Part shown: positions 1 through 8,726 of the stretch, in pieces
Layout of the letters: each line of letters starts with the position of its first letter
Position numbering within the stretch: position 1 is the stretch's first letter
NCBI GenBank assembly: GCA_913056435.1
Contig: CAJXMY010000005.1
Span: forward strand, 1-32,722
Length of the DNA: 32,722 bases
Direction: 5' to 3'
From: an uncultured Hyphomonadaceae bacterium
GTDB lineage: Bacteria > Pseudomonadota > Alphaproteobacteria > Caulobacterales > Hyphomonadaceae
Notes under the pieces: generated by a model
Database searches by the model: none
Told to the model about the DNA's origin: nothing
Seen by the model: the letters and a program-made list of their open reading frames with translations, nothing else
Program-made: the position numbers and the translations under genes

Positions 1-192
1 CCAACAAGCACAAATATGTCTAACGCAGTTTTTACGGGTACCTATACTACCAAAAAACAACTGATGTTCACGTTTAAATCAAATGTATATACTGCCAACA
101 ACAACTGGTTTCTAATCGGTGACTGGAGAGCTTTCTTTACCCCCCAACCCACCTAGGGATTGAGTACAGGACCACCGACTCACATTTTACTG
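1..192 (+). pseudogene. Possible remnant of an outer-membrane beta-barrel (surface antigen/BamA-TamA-like) gene, partial, with in-frame TAG
   Basis: Frame 1 is open from base 1 to TAG at 154-156 (PTSTNMSNAVFTGTYTTKKQLMFTFKSNVYTANNNWFLIGDWRAFFTPQPT*), then the same frame continues GLSTGPPTHILLTD. 'GDWR...QPT[stop]GL.TG' resembles the 'GDWR..QPTYGLGTG' pattern I associate with surface-antigen-like barrels, with Tyr replaced by stop. Locally AT-rich compared with the rest of the window. Confidence 0.3.
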
Positions 193-549
193 ACAGATGA
201 TGGCATTGAACTGGGCGAGGGTCATGGTGAAGAGATCAGACACCGCGATGATGGCCAGTGTGAAGCCGAGCGTGCCGCACAAGGACCGCGCAATCAGCAT
301 GCCGGGGCGGCGTGTTGCCAGAGCACTCCAGCCAAGCGGGATGATGAACGGGACAGACAGCAGCAGCCCGAAGGCCGCTCGGGCAAAAGCCAGAACAACC
401 GGGTGCGCCTCACTCGACAGCATTTTGTTGGCCAGAAGGTAAAGGGTGAAGCCAATGCCTGAGAGCGCCATCAGGAACGCGCCACGAAGGTTCCCGGACA
501 GCGGCGCTTTAACCTTTAAGTAACCGGATCCCCTTTCGACCTCAGTCAT
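187..549 (-). pseudogene. EamA/DMT-family transporter, 3'-truncated (N-terminal part only)
   Basis: MTEVERGSGYLKVKAPLSGNLRGAFLMALSGIGFTLYLLANKMLSS...LAQFNAIICQ*: typical DMT N-terminal half with several TM helices, ending abruptly after FNAI. About 120 aa versus about 300 expected. Confidence 0.6.
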
Positions 550-820
550 GACCTTATTTTCCCCCGAGGAGCTCGACGCCATCGACCAGATATGGCGCGC
601 CATCCCGCCTGATCACGTCTGGACCGGCTGGTCGGCCAATGGTGACGCCCCGAGCCAGGTAACACTGTATCGCACTCAATCGCACTGGCGTCGCTTTCCT
701 CTGAAAAAAACACCCTATGGTTTCTCTCTGTACGATGATCAGGCCCGGGAAATCGCCAGTGGGACCGCGCTGAAGGACCTGCCCGCAGCGGTCGAATCGA
801 TCCCCGGCCTGCCTGATTAA
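548..820 (+). CDS. Hypothetical small protein (90 aa)
   Basis: Complete ORF with soluble, non-repetitive composition; its stop overlaps the SDR stop (TTAA 817-820). No family recognised. Confidence 0.45.
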   Translation: MTLFSPEELDAIDQIWRAIPPDHVWTGWSANGDAPSQVTLYRTQSHWRRFPLKKTPYGFSLYDDQAREIASGTALKDLPAAVESIPGLPD

Positions 821-1701
821 GCTCCACGACCTGCCTGAGCTGCCGCGAGCGCTTCCGCTTGTTCGGCGGTTAATCCGAGGGCATCGAGCAGCGGCCCGGC
901 CGCCGTCTCATCCCAGGAATGGCGAGGCCCGACAGTCATGCCGCCATCCACCAGGAATTCTCCCCCCGTGATGAAGCCCGCTGCGTCCGAGCACAGGAAA
1001 GCCGCCATCTCCGCAATGTCGCGGCCCTGACCGACCCGGCCCATCGGCTGCATTCCCGCCCCATTCTGCGCGACCATTTCCGCCATCTGGTCGGCTTGTG
1101 CCTGTGGCAAGCCAAGAGAGCTGCCAAAAATGGACGTTGCGATGAAGCCGGGGACAATCGCATTGACGCGTATACGGTACTTGGCGAGCTCGGCTGCCGC
1201 GACTTTGGAGAAATGAGCCACCGCCTTTTTGGCCACCGAATAGGTGAGCGGCGCATAGCCCGCACAAACGGCAGAAATGGAGGACGTATTGACAATACTG
1301 CCCCCACCGCGGGCTTTCATATGCTCCACCGCATAGTGGCTTCCGGCAAAAACGGACTTTAGCAGCAGATCCATGGTCCGGTCGTAGCCGTCAGGATCGA
1401 AATCCTCGACACCGCCGGGGGTCCCTCCACTTCCGGCATTGTTCCAAAGCAGATCGAGACCACCAAAAGCCTCCACGGCCCGGTCCATCAGGGACTTCAG
1501 CGCCTCAACATCCGTCACGTCGCAGTGGTGATAAACCACGCGGTCGGTCCCAAACTGCGCCTCCAGGGCCGCGCCTTTGTCATCCTGAACATCCCCCGCC
1601 ACGACCTTCGCCCCCGCCGCAACGAAGGTCTCCACGCCGGCCCGCCCGATGCCGCTGGCGGCCCCCGTAATCACCGCCACCTTGCCTTTAAGGTCTGCCA
1701 T
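817..1701 (-). CDS. SDR family NAD(P)-dependent oxidoreductase
   Basis: Rossmann TGAASGIGRAG, NNAG, YSVAKKAV (YxxxK), C-terminal FLVDGGMTVG; good Shine-Dalgarno (AGGGAGAG). Confidence 0.93.
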   Translation of the reverse strand: MADLKGKVAVITGAASGIGRAGVETFVAAGAKVVAGDVQDDKGAALEAQFGTDRVVYHHCDVTDVEALKSLMDRAVEAFGGLDLLWNNAGSGGTPGGVEDFDPDGYDRTMDLLLKSVFAGSHYAVEHMKARGGGSIVNTSSISAVCAGYAPLTYSVAKKAVAHFSKVAAAELAKYRIRVNAIVPGFIATSIFGSSLGLPQAQADQMAEMVAQNGAGMQPMGRVGQGRDIAEMAAFLCSDAAGFITGGEFLVDGGMTVGPRHSWDETAAGPLLDALGLTAEQAEALAAAQAGRGA

Positions 1702-1711
1702 CTGAACTCTC

Positions 1712-1729
1712 CCTGTCTTTTTTGACAGG
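1712..1729. promoter_or_regulatory. Small inverted repeat whose arm overlaps the SDR ribosome-binding region
   Basis: CCTGTC-TTTTTT-GACAGG, perfect 6-bp arms. On the minus strand the 3' arm runs into GACAGGGAGAGTTCAG-ATG of the SDR gene. Confidence 0.4.
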
Positions 1730-1780
1730 CGACGCCATCATGGACGGGAAATCAAGAGAGGTCCCTGCGTCACCCCCGCA

Positions 1781-3829
1781 TCAAGTCTGCGTTGAACAGG
1801 GCGCCGGGTCAAAGCGAAGGGCCCGGAAATGGACCGGATCGCCATTTGAGTAATTAAGCGCATAGACCGACCGACTTTCGGTAACGCAGTATCCGAACTC
1901 CGCCGCCTCCTCGAGCAGACGCGCACGCGCGTCCGGCCCCTCGGGGTCCTCGAGATTGACCAGATAAACGATGACCTCCGTGGCAAGGGGCGGCAGGGAG
2001 AGTGGCGTTTCCGGGGGGTGCAGGTTTTGGGTCCCCAGCGTCATGACATAGCTCGGTTCGGCATAGCCAAGCGCCAGAATACGGTCCGGGGGGCGCTGTC
2101 CGGCGCGGCATATCGTTCCCGGAACCCCGCACAGCTGATCAAGGGCCTGCCGGGCCCTTTCTGTTGGCTGGACCCAGAACTGGGACGGCAGAAAATACGT
2201 CCGGATGTGCCAGCCCAGAAACATGCTGCTCAGAATCCCAGCGGCGACAGCCAGCAAAATACGCCCTGTGGCAAAGGCCAGCGCCGCGCCGAACAGAACG
2301 GCCCCGCCCAGGCTCCACAGCCAGAGGGGCAAGGCTGGTGTTGCCTCGGCCCACTGGGCCAGCACATCATCCAGCATCGCTGTCCTGAAATCCCCTGCCG
2401 CCTCGGTCTGAACCAGGTGAACCGCCAAGGGGCTGCTGGCAAGGATCAGCGCACCTCCGCCCAACAGGAACAAGGCTAGCGAGATCCCGCCAGACCAGAC
2501 CAGACGCCGCCCCCGAACGAGCTCCAGCGCAACCCAGCCGCAGATCAGCGCATAAGCTGGATAGGCCGGCAGGATATAGTGACTCAGCCTCGTGGGCATC
2601 AGCTCGAAAAACAAGGTGGTGAGAACCGCCCAGGCCGCCAGAAAACGCAGCGCCCTGATGTCGTCTGGCACAGGGCCCCCATTTCGCAGCCCCTGCGGGG
2701 GCCCGACCCGCCTGGCCGAGATCCAGACACCCGCCAAAAGCAGGGCGGGAAACGCCGAGGGAAGTCCGTTCCCAATTTCACCCGGTAGAAGCCAGCTCAG
2801 CAAGGCGGTCACGGCTGCAAGCCCAAGCACTATACGCGTCACCGAACCAGACCAGATCCTGCCGGGTGTGGCCGCCGTAAACAGGGTACCCCACAGGGCC
2901 GCCACTCCGGGAATGAGCAGCAGCGTGGCCGGGAAAAACCAGGCAGGAATATGGGTCAGATGATACAGGGGCCAGCCGGCATGTCCCTCCGAGGCCCCGG
3001 CAAACTTGTCCTTAAGATCCTTGCCCACCGCGCCCTGAATGTACTGTCCATCGGTGGCGAGCTGGATCCAGATGAACCAGGGCAGAACCATTGCCAAAAA
3101 AATGACGGGCCCTGGCCACCAGGTCAGCGGTCGCCACCACGTCCCAGCCTCCTGCTCTGCGGCACGCGCCCAAATCCAGACGCCGAGACCCGCATAGGCT
3201 GCAACCATAAGCGTCACCGGGCCCTTGATAAGGAAACTGGCCCCCATGACAAACCAGAACAGGAGCGCCATCGACTTGGCCGCGTCTCGCCGCATGTAGA
3301 GCCGCGCCAGCGCTCCAAGCCCCCATGCCGTCAGGAACACCAGAACACCGTCCGTCTTTGAAATATGCGCTTCGCTGGTCAACAACAGGGTTGTCCCGAA
3401 AAGGGCCGCGCCCAGAAAGCTGGCCCGCCGGCCAACCAGAACAAGACCGGCCCAGAACACAGCCACGCTGGCCAGAGCGGCCCCAATCCAGCTGGGCACC
3501 CTATAAGTCCAGATGGCCAGCCGGTCCCCGTCACCGAGGACCGCCGTCGCGCCGGCCTGTAACCAGTGAATGCCCGCTGGTTTCTTGTTACGGAACTCGT
3601 CCTGATACCGCAGGACGATATAGTCACCAGTTTCCAGAAACTGCTTCGACGACTGGGCAAACCGGCTTTCGTCCCGGTCGAGTGCTGGAAGATTGAAAAC
3701 GCCTGGAGCCGCCGCGCTCAGCGTCAGGACGAACAGAATAATCCAAGCCCTCCAGCCCGCGGATAAACGATCAAGAAGCGCCAACGCACCACCCCTTTCA
3801 GACCAATTCAGGTATGGACGCCAACCCAT
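1781..3829 (-). CDS. ArnT/GT39-like membrane glycosyltransferase
   Basis: N-terminal LPALDRDESRFAQSSKQFLETGDYIVLRYQDEFRNKKPAGIHWLQAG (the DE motif and KPxGxxW typical of GT39/ArnT), followed by many TM segments; 682 aa. Confidence 0.88.
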   Translation of the reverse strand: MGWRPYLNWSERGGALALLDRLSAGWRAWIILFVLTLSAAAPGVFNLPALDRDESRFAQSSKQFLETGDYIVLRYQDEFRNKKPAGIHWLQAGATAVLGDGDRLAIWTYRVPSWIGAALASVAVFWAGLVLVGRRASFLGAALFGTTLLLTSEAHISKTDGVLVFLTAWGLGALARLYMRRDAAKSMALLFWFVMGASFLIKGPVTLMVAAYAGLGVWIWARAAEQEAGTWWRPLTWWPGPVIFLAMVLPWFIWIQLATDGQYIQGAVGKDLKDKFAGASEGHAGWPLYHLTHIPAWFFPATLLLIPGVAALWGTLFTAATPGRIWSGSVTRIVLGLAAVTALLSWLLPGEIGNGLPSAFPALLLAGVWISARRVGPPQGLRNGGPVPDDIRALRFLAAWAVLTTLFFELMPTRLSHYILPAYPAYALICGWVALELVRGRRLVWSGGISLALFLLGGGALILASSPLAVHLVQTEAAGDFRTAMLDDVLAQWAEATPALPLWLWSLGGAVLFGAALAFATGRILLAVAAGILSSMFLGWHIRTYFLPSQFWVQPTERARQALDQLCGVPGTICRAGQRPPDRILALGYAEPSYVMTLGTQNLHPPETPLSLPPLATEVIVYLVNLEDPEGPDARARLLEEAAEFGYCVTESRSVYALNYSNGDPVHFRALRFDPAPCSTQT

Positions 3830-3875
3830 ACGCCCCTTAGCCTTGCCTGCCTAGCAAGTCTGACAGGGGAAGCCT

Positions 3876-5177
3876 ATGGGGTGGTGGTTCGCGATTGATC
3901 TTTGGAAACGGGTCATCCTGGCCCTTGGGCTGGGGATCATTACGGGGCTGGCCCTTCGCTCGGGGCTTGGCGCCGAAGACGCTGGCGCGCTTGCAACAGT
4001 CTGGATCAAGCCCTGGGGCGATCTGTTTCTGAATCTGATCCGAATGCTGATCGTTCCACTGATCTTCACCACGCTGGTCGCGGGCGTGATCGCCCTTGGC
4101 GACCCCAAAAAGCTTGGATCTTTAGGTGTTTTTACCATCGGCCTCTACTTCGCGACCACAGCGATCGCCGTGACAATCGGCCTGATCATGGGGACACTTT
4201 TCCAGCCTGGACGCGGCCTCAGCGCTGAAACCTTCTCCGGCGCCGATACAAGCAGCGTCGAAGCCAAACGCTCTGCGGCCGAGGCGGCAGGAGGCCTTAC
4301 GGAAAGACTGATTGGAATCGTGCCGACCAACCCGATTGCGGCTATGGCCAATGGCGACGTTTTGCCCATCATCTTTTTTGCGATTCTGTTTGGGGTCGGC
4401 ATTCTGATGGCCGGTGAGGTCTCACGGGGCGTGGGGGCCTGGTTTGAAGGCGCCTCCGAAGCCATGATCAAGGTCACAATGATCGTGATGGAGACCGCAC
4501 CGTTCGGCGTGTTTGCGCTGATGAGCTGGGTGATGGCCAGTCAGGGACTTGGCGTGCTGCAAAATCTCGGTCTGCTGGCTGTGGCTCTGTATCTGAGCTG
4601 TATTCTGCATATCGCCATCACCTATTCAGGCATCATCAAAGGCCTGCTTCGCCTGCCTATGGTGCCTTTCTTACGGGGTGTGACAGACGCTCAAGCCGTG
4701 GCTTTTTCTACGGCCAGCTCGTCGGCCACTCTGCCCGTGACCATCACGTGCGCTGAAGAAAATCTTGGCATCGACAAATCGGTTGCGGGGTCCGTTCTGC
4801 CGCTGGGCGCCACCATCAACATGGATGGAACGGCCATATATGTCGGCATTGTCTCTCTGTTTGGCGCTCAGGCCCTCGGCCTGGAGGTCAGCCTCGGCAT
4901 GTACGTCCTCGTCGCCCTGACGGCGACACTCGTGTCCATTGGCGCCGCTGCGATCCCGAGCGCCGGGCTCCTGCTGTCCGCAATTGCTCTGGAACAGGTC
5001 GGCATTCCTGAGACCCAGGCGCTGCTGATTATTGGGTTCATTCTGCCCTTTGACCGTCTGCTCGACATGATGCGGACACTGACCAATGTAACGGGGGACG
5101 CCGCCGTCGCCACGGCGGTGGCAAAATGGGAAGGCGAACTGGACGAAGACGTCTTCCGGGCTCCCGACCGGGTCTAG
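3876..5177 (+). CDS. Dicarboxylate/amino acid:cation symporter (DAACS/SLC1-type)
   Basis: LNLIRMLIVPLIFTTLVAGV, FSTASSSATLPVTI (serine-rich stretch), GATINMDGTAIY, LPFDRLLDMMRTLTNVTGDAAVA. Confidence 0.95.
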   Translation: MGWWFAIDLWKRVILALGLGIITGLALRSGLGAEDAGALATVWIKPWGDLFLNLIRMLIVPLIFTTLVAGVIALGDPKKLGSLGVFTIGLYFATTAIAVTIGLIMGTLFQPGRGLSAETFSGADTSSVEAKRSAAEAAGGLTERLIGIVPTNPIAAMANGDVLPIIFFAILFGVGILMAGEVSRGVGAWFEGASEAMIKVTMIVMETAPFGVFALMSWVMASQGLGVLQNLGLLAVALYLSCILHIAITYSGIIKGLLRLPMVPFLRGVTDAQAVAFSTASSSATLPVTITCAEENLGIDKSVAGSVLPLGATINMDGTAIYVGIVSLFGAQALGLEVSLGMYVLVALTATLVSIGAAAIPSAGLLLSAIALEQVGIPETQALLIIGFILPFDRLLDMMRTLTNVTGDAAVATAVAKWEGELDEDVFRAPDRV

Positions 5178-6073
5178 GCTGCAAGAACGGTCCTGACAAA
5201 AGCCCCGATCATGCGGGCCTCCGCAGCGCGCGCCGATCGTGCCCGCCATGCGATGCCGACCTGCCGGCCCATCATTGGCTGATCGAAAGGCCGCACCGAC
5301 ACATTTATGCCACTTGTCAATCCGCCCTCAACGGCCAGCCTTGGAAGCAGGGACACCCCCAGGCCCCCGGCAACCATATGAACGAGGGTCTGAAGACTGG
5401 TGGCGGTCACGGTTTCACCTGATCGGCGACTTGGCAGCTGACAAACCGAGAGGGCATGCTCACGAAGACAGTGTCCGTCTTCCAGTAAAAGCACCTCCTC
5501 CGCCAGAAGATCATCCGGACTCAGCCCCGGCGCCTGAATCAAGCCATGACTGTGCGGCGCCACCAAGAGGAACTCATCCGGGCCGAGCGCCTCTGTGTGA
5601 ATACCCGCTGCCTCCCAAGGCAAGGCGATCAGAGCGGCATCCAATTTTCGGCTGCGCAAATCGTCCAGCAGCCGCTCGGTTTGATCTTCGCGCAAATAGA
5701 GTTGCAAATCCGGGTGGGCCTGCCTCAACAGTTGCAGGGTTCGGGGCAGAAGAAAGGGGGCGATGGTGGGGATCGCCCCCAGCCGGAAGGGCCCGGTCAG
5801 GGGTTCCCCCGCATGACGCGCTGCCGCCACCAGATCGGCAGCCCCCGACAAGAGCCCGCGGGCCCGGTCTGCCGCTTCCTGACCTGCATGGGTCAAGGAG
5901 GCACCCCGGGATTCCCGCTCGACAAGCTGCACGCCCAACAGCGCCTCGAGCTCCTTGATCGCCGAGGATAAAGTGGGCTGCGTCACATGGCAGACGTCCG
6001 CTGCACGGGAAAAGCTGCCCTCCTCGGCGAGGGCGCACAGAAACTCAAGCTGTCGGAGGGTCGGAAGGATCAT
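5174..6073 (-). CDS. oxyR: LysR-family regulator, OxyR-like peroxide sensor
   Basis: LysR HTH (LRQLEFLCALAEEGSFSRAADVCHVTQPTLSSAIKELE) and the OxyR-type redox segment LLLEDGHCLREHALSVC with two cysteines. Confidence 0.88.
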   Translation of the reverse strand: MILPTLRQLEFLCALAEEGSFSRAADVCHVTQPTLSSAIKELEALLGVQLVERESRGASLTHAGQEAADRARGLLSGAADLVAAARHAGEPLTGPFRLGAIPTIAPFLLPRTLQLLRQAHPDLQLYLREDQTERLLDDLRSRKLDAALIALPWEAAGIHTEALGPDEFLLVAPHSHGLIQAPGLSPDDLLAEEVLLLEDGHCLREHALSVCQLPSRRSGETVTATSLQTLVHMVAGGLGVSLLPRLAVEGGLTSGINVSVRPFDQPMMGRQVGIAWRARSARAAEARMIGAFVRTVLAA

Positions 6074-6248
6074 ACGGAGTACTTATGTGTTCCGCCAACT
6101 GGATCAATTGCCTTCTAATGCTGACCGCAAACCTGTCCGTCTGGAAAACCCGCAGCACTTGATCATTTGGGTCAGACATGCTTTACGCCCCCAATATTCG
6201 CGACAAACCATGCGTTTGCGTTGACCGGGACACGAGACCGGCGATGTC

Positions 6249-6329
6249 CCCCACTCGGCGAAGGCTCGCTCAGTGGGGCGATTTGGCTTTGCGCGAGAGG
6301 CTTGAGACCCCCAATGGGAAACCTTTGGG
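6249..6329 (+). promoter_or_regulatory. Structured leader upstream of ffh (two inverted repeats)
   Basis: CCCCACT(6249-6255)/AGTGGGG(6272-6278) and CCCAA(6310-6314)/TTGGG(6325-6329), the second just ahead of the GGAG ribosome-binding site. Confidence 0.3.
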
Positions 6330-6344
6330 CAACGGAGTGGTAAA

Positions 6345-7856
6345 ATGTTTGAGGCCCTGACGGATCGCTTGGGAGGTGTGTTCGACGGCTTGCTTGGCCG
6401 CGGCGCCCTCAGCGAAAAAGATGTCAGCGCGGCGCTGCGCGAAATCCGCGTCGCCCTCCTCGAGGCTGATGTCGCCCTTCCTGTCGTGAAGGACTTCATC
6501 GCATCCATTCGGGAAAAAGCCGTTGGCGAAGATGTCATTCGTTCGGTCAAGCCGGGACAGCAAGTCGTGAAAATCGTCCACGACGGGCTCGTCGATTTGC
6601 TTGGCGGGGACTCTGCGGACACATCTCTCCGGGTCGATACACCTCCCGCTGTGATTATGATGGCCGGCCTGCAAGGGTCTGGCAAAACCACGACAACGGC
6701 AAAAATCGCACAGCGCCTCGCCAGCCGTGACAAGAAAAAGATTCTTCTGGCGTCACTGGACACTCGGCGTCCCGCCGCGATGGAACAGCTGGCCATTCTC
6801 GCCGATCAGTGTGGAGACGCTGTGAGCGCGCTGCCGATTGTCAAGGATCAGAGCCCGGCAGAAATCGCTCGGCGGGCGTTGCAGGCGGCCAAGCTGGGCG
6901 GCTATGACATTATGTTCCTTGATACGGCCGGGCGAACCAGCATTGACGAACAGATGATGGCCGAGGCCAGCGATATTGCGCGCATCGCACGGCCCAATGA
7001 AACACTTCTGGTGGCGGACTCGCTCACAGGTCAGGACGCAGTTGAAACGGCCAGACGGTTCCATGAGCGTCTGCCGCTGACTGGCCTGGTTCTGACACGG
7101 ATGGACGGCGACGGACGCGGTGGCGCCGCCCTGTCTATGCGCGCTGTCACCGGCCTGCCCATAAAATTTCTCGGCACCGGAGAAAAACTTGATGGGCTCG
7201 ATGTTTTTGATGCCCGCAGGTTGGCCGGTCGTATCCTGGGTCAGGGTGACATTGTTTCCCTGGTCGAAAAAGCCGGCGACCAAATGGACCAGGACAAGGC
7301 CGAAAAGCTGGCCAAGAAAATGTCGAAGGGCAAATTCGACCTCGATGACCTGGCCGAACAATTCAACCAGATGCAGAAAATGGGCGGTCTTGGGGGCATC
7401 ATGGGCATGCTGCCCGGAGCCAAAAAGGCCAAACAGGCCATGGCCGCAGCGAATCTTGATGACCGCGTCCTGAAACAACAAGCTGCAATCATTTCCTCCA
7501 TGACACGGGCCGAACGCGCCAAGCCCGCCCTCCTCAACGCGTCGCGGCGGAAGCGCATCGCCGCCGGAGCAGGTGTCCAGGTCGCGGATGTCAACAAGGT
7601 TCTGAAAATGCATCGGCAAATGGCCGACATGATGAAGAAGCTCTCTAAGGGCGGCATGAAGGGCATGCTTGGCGCCATGGCCGGGGCCGGGATCTCGCCC
7701 GCCGACCTCGCTAAAATGGGGGCGGTTCGGGGCGCGCCATCCGGCGGTCTGCCCGGTCTTGGCGGTGGGCCAGCCTCCCCATCACCGACAGGCCTGCCCG
7801 GGCTCGGTGGCCCTGTTCAGGGATTGCCCGGCCTCGGACAAGGAAAGAAAAAATGA
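6345..7856 (+). CDS. ffh: Signal recognition particle protein Ffh
   Basis: MFEALTDRLGGVFDGL, GLQGSGKTTTTAKIA, DTAGRTSIDEQMM, LTRMDGDGRGGAALS, M-domain; Gly/Leu/Pro-rich tail. Confidence 0.98.
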   Translation: MFEALTDRLGGVFDGLLGRGALSEKDVSAALREIRVALLEADVALPVVKDFIASIREKAVGEDVIRSVKPGQQVVKIVHDGLVDLLGGDSADTSLRVDTPPAVIMMAGLQGSGKTTTTAKIAQRLASRDKKKILLASLDTRRPAAMEQLAILADQCGDAVSALPIVKDQSPAEIARRALQAAKLGGYDIMFLDTAGRTSIDEQMMAEASDIARIARPNETLLVADSLTGQDAVETARRFHERLPLTGLVLTRMDGDGRGGAALSMRAVTGLPIKFLGTGEKLDGLDVFDARRLAGRILGQGDIVSLVEKAGDQMDQDKAEKLAKKMSKGKFDLDDLAEQFNQMQKMGGLGGIMGMLPGAKKAKQAMAAANLDDRVLKQQAAIISSMTRAERAKPALLNASRRKRIAAGAGVQVADVNKVLKMHRQMADMMKKLSKGGMKGMLGAMAGAGISPADLAKMGAVRGAPSGGLPGLGGGPASPSPTGLPGLGGPVQGLPGLGQGKKK

Positions 7857-8170
7857 CTGAGCCGGAACAGCATCTCGCCCGACTGAGGGCCAGTATCGAT
7901 AATCTTGATGCGGTGCTCCTTCACACTCTCGCAGAGCGGTTCAAAGTCACCGAAGCCGTCGGCCGACTGAAAGCCGAGAATGACATGCCCCCTGCAGACA
8001 GGGCCCGCGAGGCCCGCCAAATTGCGCGATTGCGGCAGTTGGCAGACGAGAGCGGTCTGGATCCGGCCTTTGCCGAAAAATTCCTCAATTTCATCGTCGC
8101 GGAGGTCATCCGCCACCATGAACAGCTTCGCGATAACACTGCAGCACATCGAAATTCTGAAACAAACTGA
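7853..8170 (+). CDS. Chorismate mutase (AroQ-type)
   Basis: [36 protein letters not shown]...[48 protein letters not shown] overlap with ffh. Confidence 0.9.
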   Translation: MTEPEQHLARLRASIDNLDAVLLHTLAERFKVTEAVGRLKAENDMPPADRAREARQIARLRQLADESGLDPAFAEKFLNFIVAEVIRHHEQLRDNTAAHRNSETN

Positions 8171-8187
8171 ACCCCCAGGAGATTATT

Positions 8188-8688
8188 ATGGCCCTCAAAA
8201 TCAGACTCGCCCGTGGCGGATCCAAAAAGCGCCCCTTTTACAGCGTGGTTGTGGCGGACAGCCGCATGCCAAGAGACGGGCGCTTTATTGAAAAAATTGG
8301 CACCTATGACCCTCGACTGCCGCGTGACAGCGACGCCCGCGTCAAAATTGATGGCGCAAAAGCCGCTGACTGGATCAAGAAAGGCGCAAAACCAACCGAC
8401 CGGGTCGCCCGCTTCCTTAACCAGATCACGCTCGACGGTGCGGATGCCCCGATATATGCCCGGGCCGCTCGGATGAATCCCATAAAGGGCGAGCCTGGTG
8501 AGAAGGCGAAAGAACGTCTGGAAGAGAAAAAGGAAAAGGAAGCCGCCCGCAAGGAAGCGGAAGCGGAAGCCAAGGCCGCCGCGAAAGCAGCGAAAAAAGC
8601 CGACGCTGAAGCTGCAACAGCGGCAGCAGAGGAAGCCGAGCCGGCGTCTGAGCCTGAAGCTGCTGCGGAAACTGAGGCTGAGGCCTGA
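8188..8688 (+). CDS. rpsP: 30S ribosomal protein S16 with Ala/Glu/Lys-rich C-terminal extension
   Basis: [47 protein letters not shown] ribosome-binding site; low-complexity tail from about residue 105. Confidence 0.97.
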   Translation: MALKIRLARGGSKKRPFYSVVVADSRMPRDGRFIEKIGTYDPRLPRDSDARVKIDGAKAADWIKKGAKPTDRVARFLNQITLDGADAPIYARAARMNPIKGEPGEKAKERLEEKKEKEAARKEAEAEAKAAAKAAKKADAEAATAAAEEAEPASEPEAAAETEAEA

Positions 8689-8698
8689 TTGTCTTTTC

Positions 8699-8724
8699 AA
8701 GGCGCTCCTGTTCAGGAGCGCCTT
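8699..8724. terminator. Perfect hairpin between convergent rpsP and hydrolase gene
   Basis: AAGGCGCTCCTG-TT-CAGGAGCGCCTT, 12-bp perfect arms in the 38-bp convergent gap. Confidence 0.75.
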
Positions 8725-8726
8725 GC

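Noticed and set aside
1-192. Intact IS element at the left edge
   Set aside because: No transposase coding sequence or second terminal repeat is visible; only a possible end sequence, covered as an alternative in the findings.
5239-5971. Plus-strand ORFs of 239 and 141 aa
   Set aside because: Antisense to the oxyR-like gene, low-complexity composition, no family signal.
6753-7619. 288-aa minus-strand ORF
   Set aside because: Antisense to ffh, which is certain.
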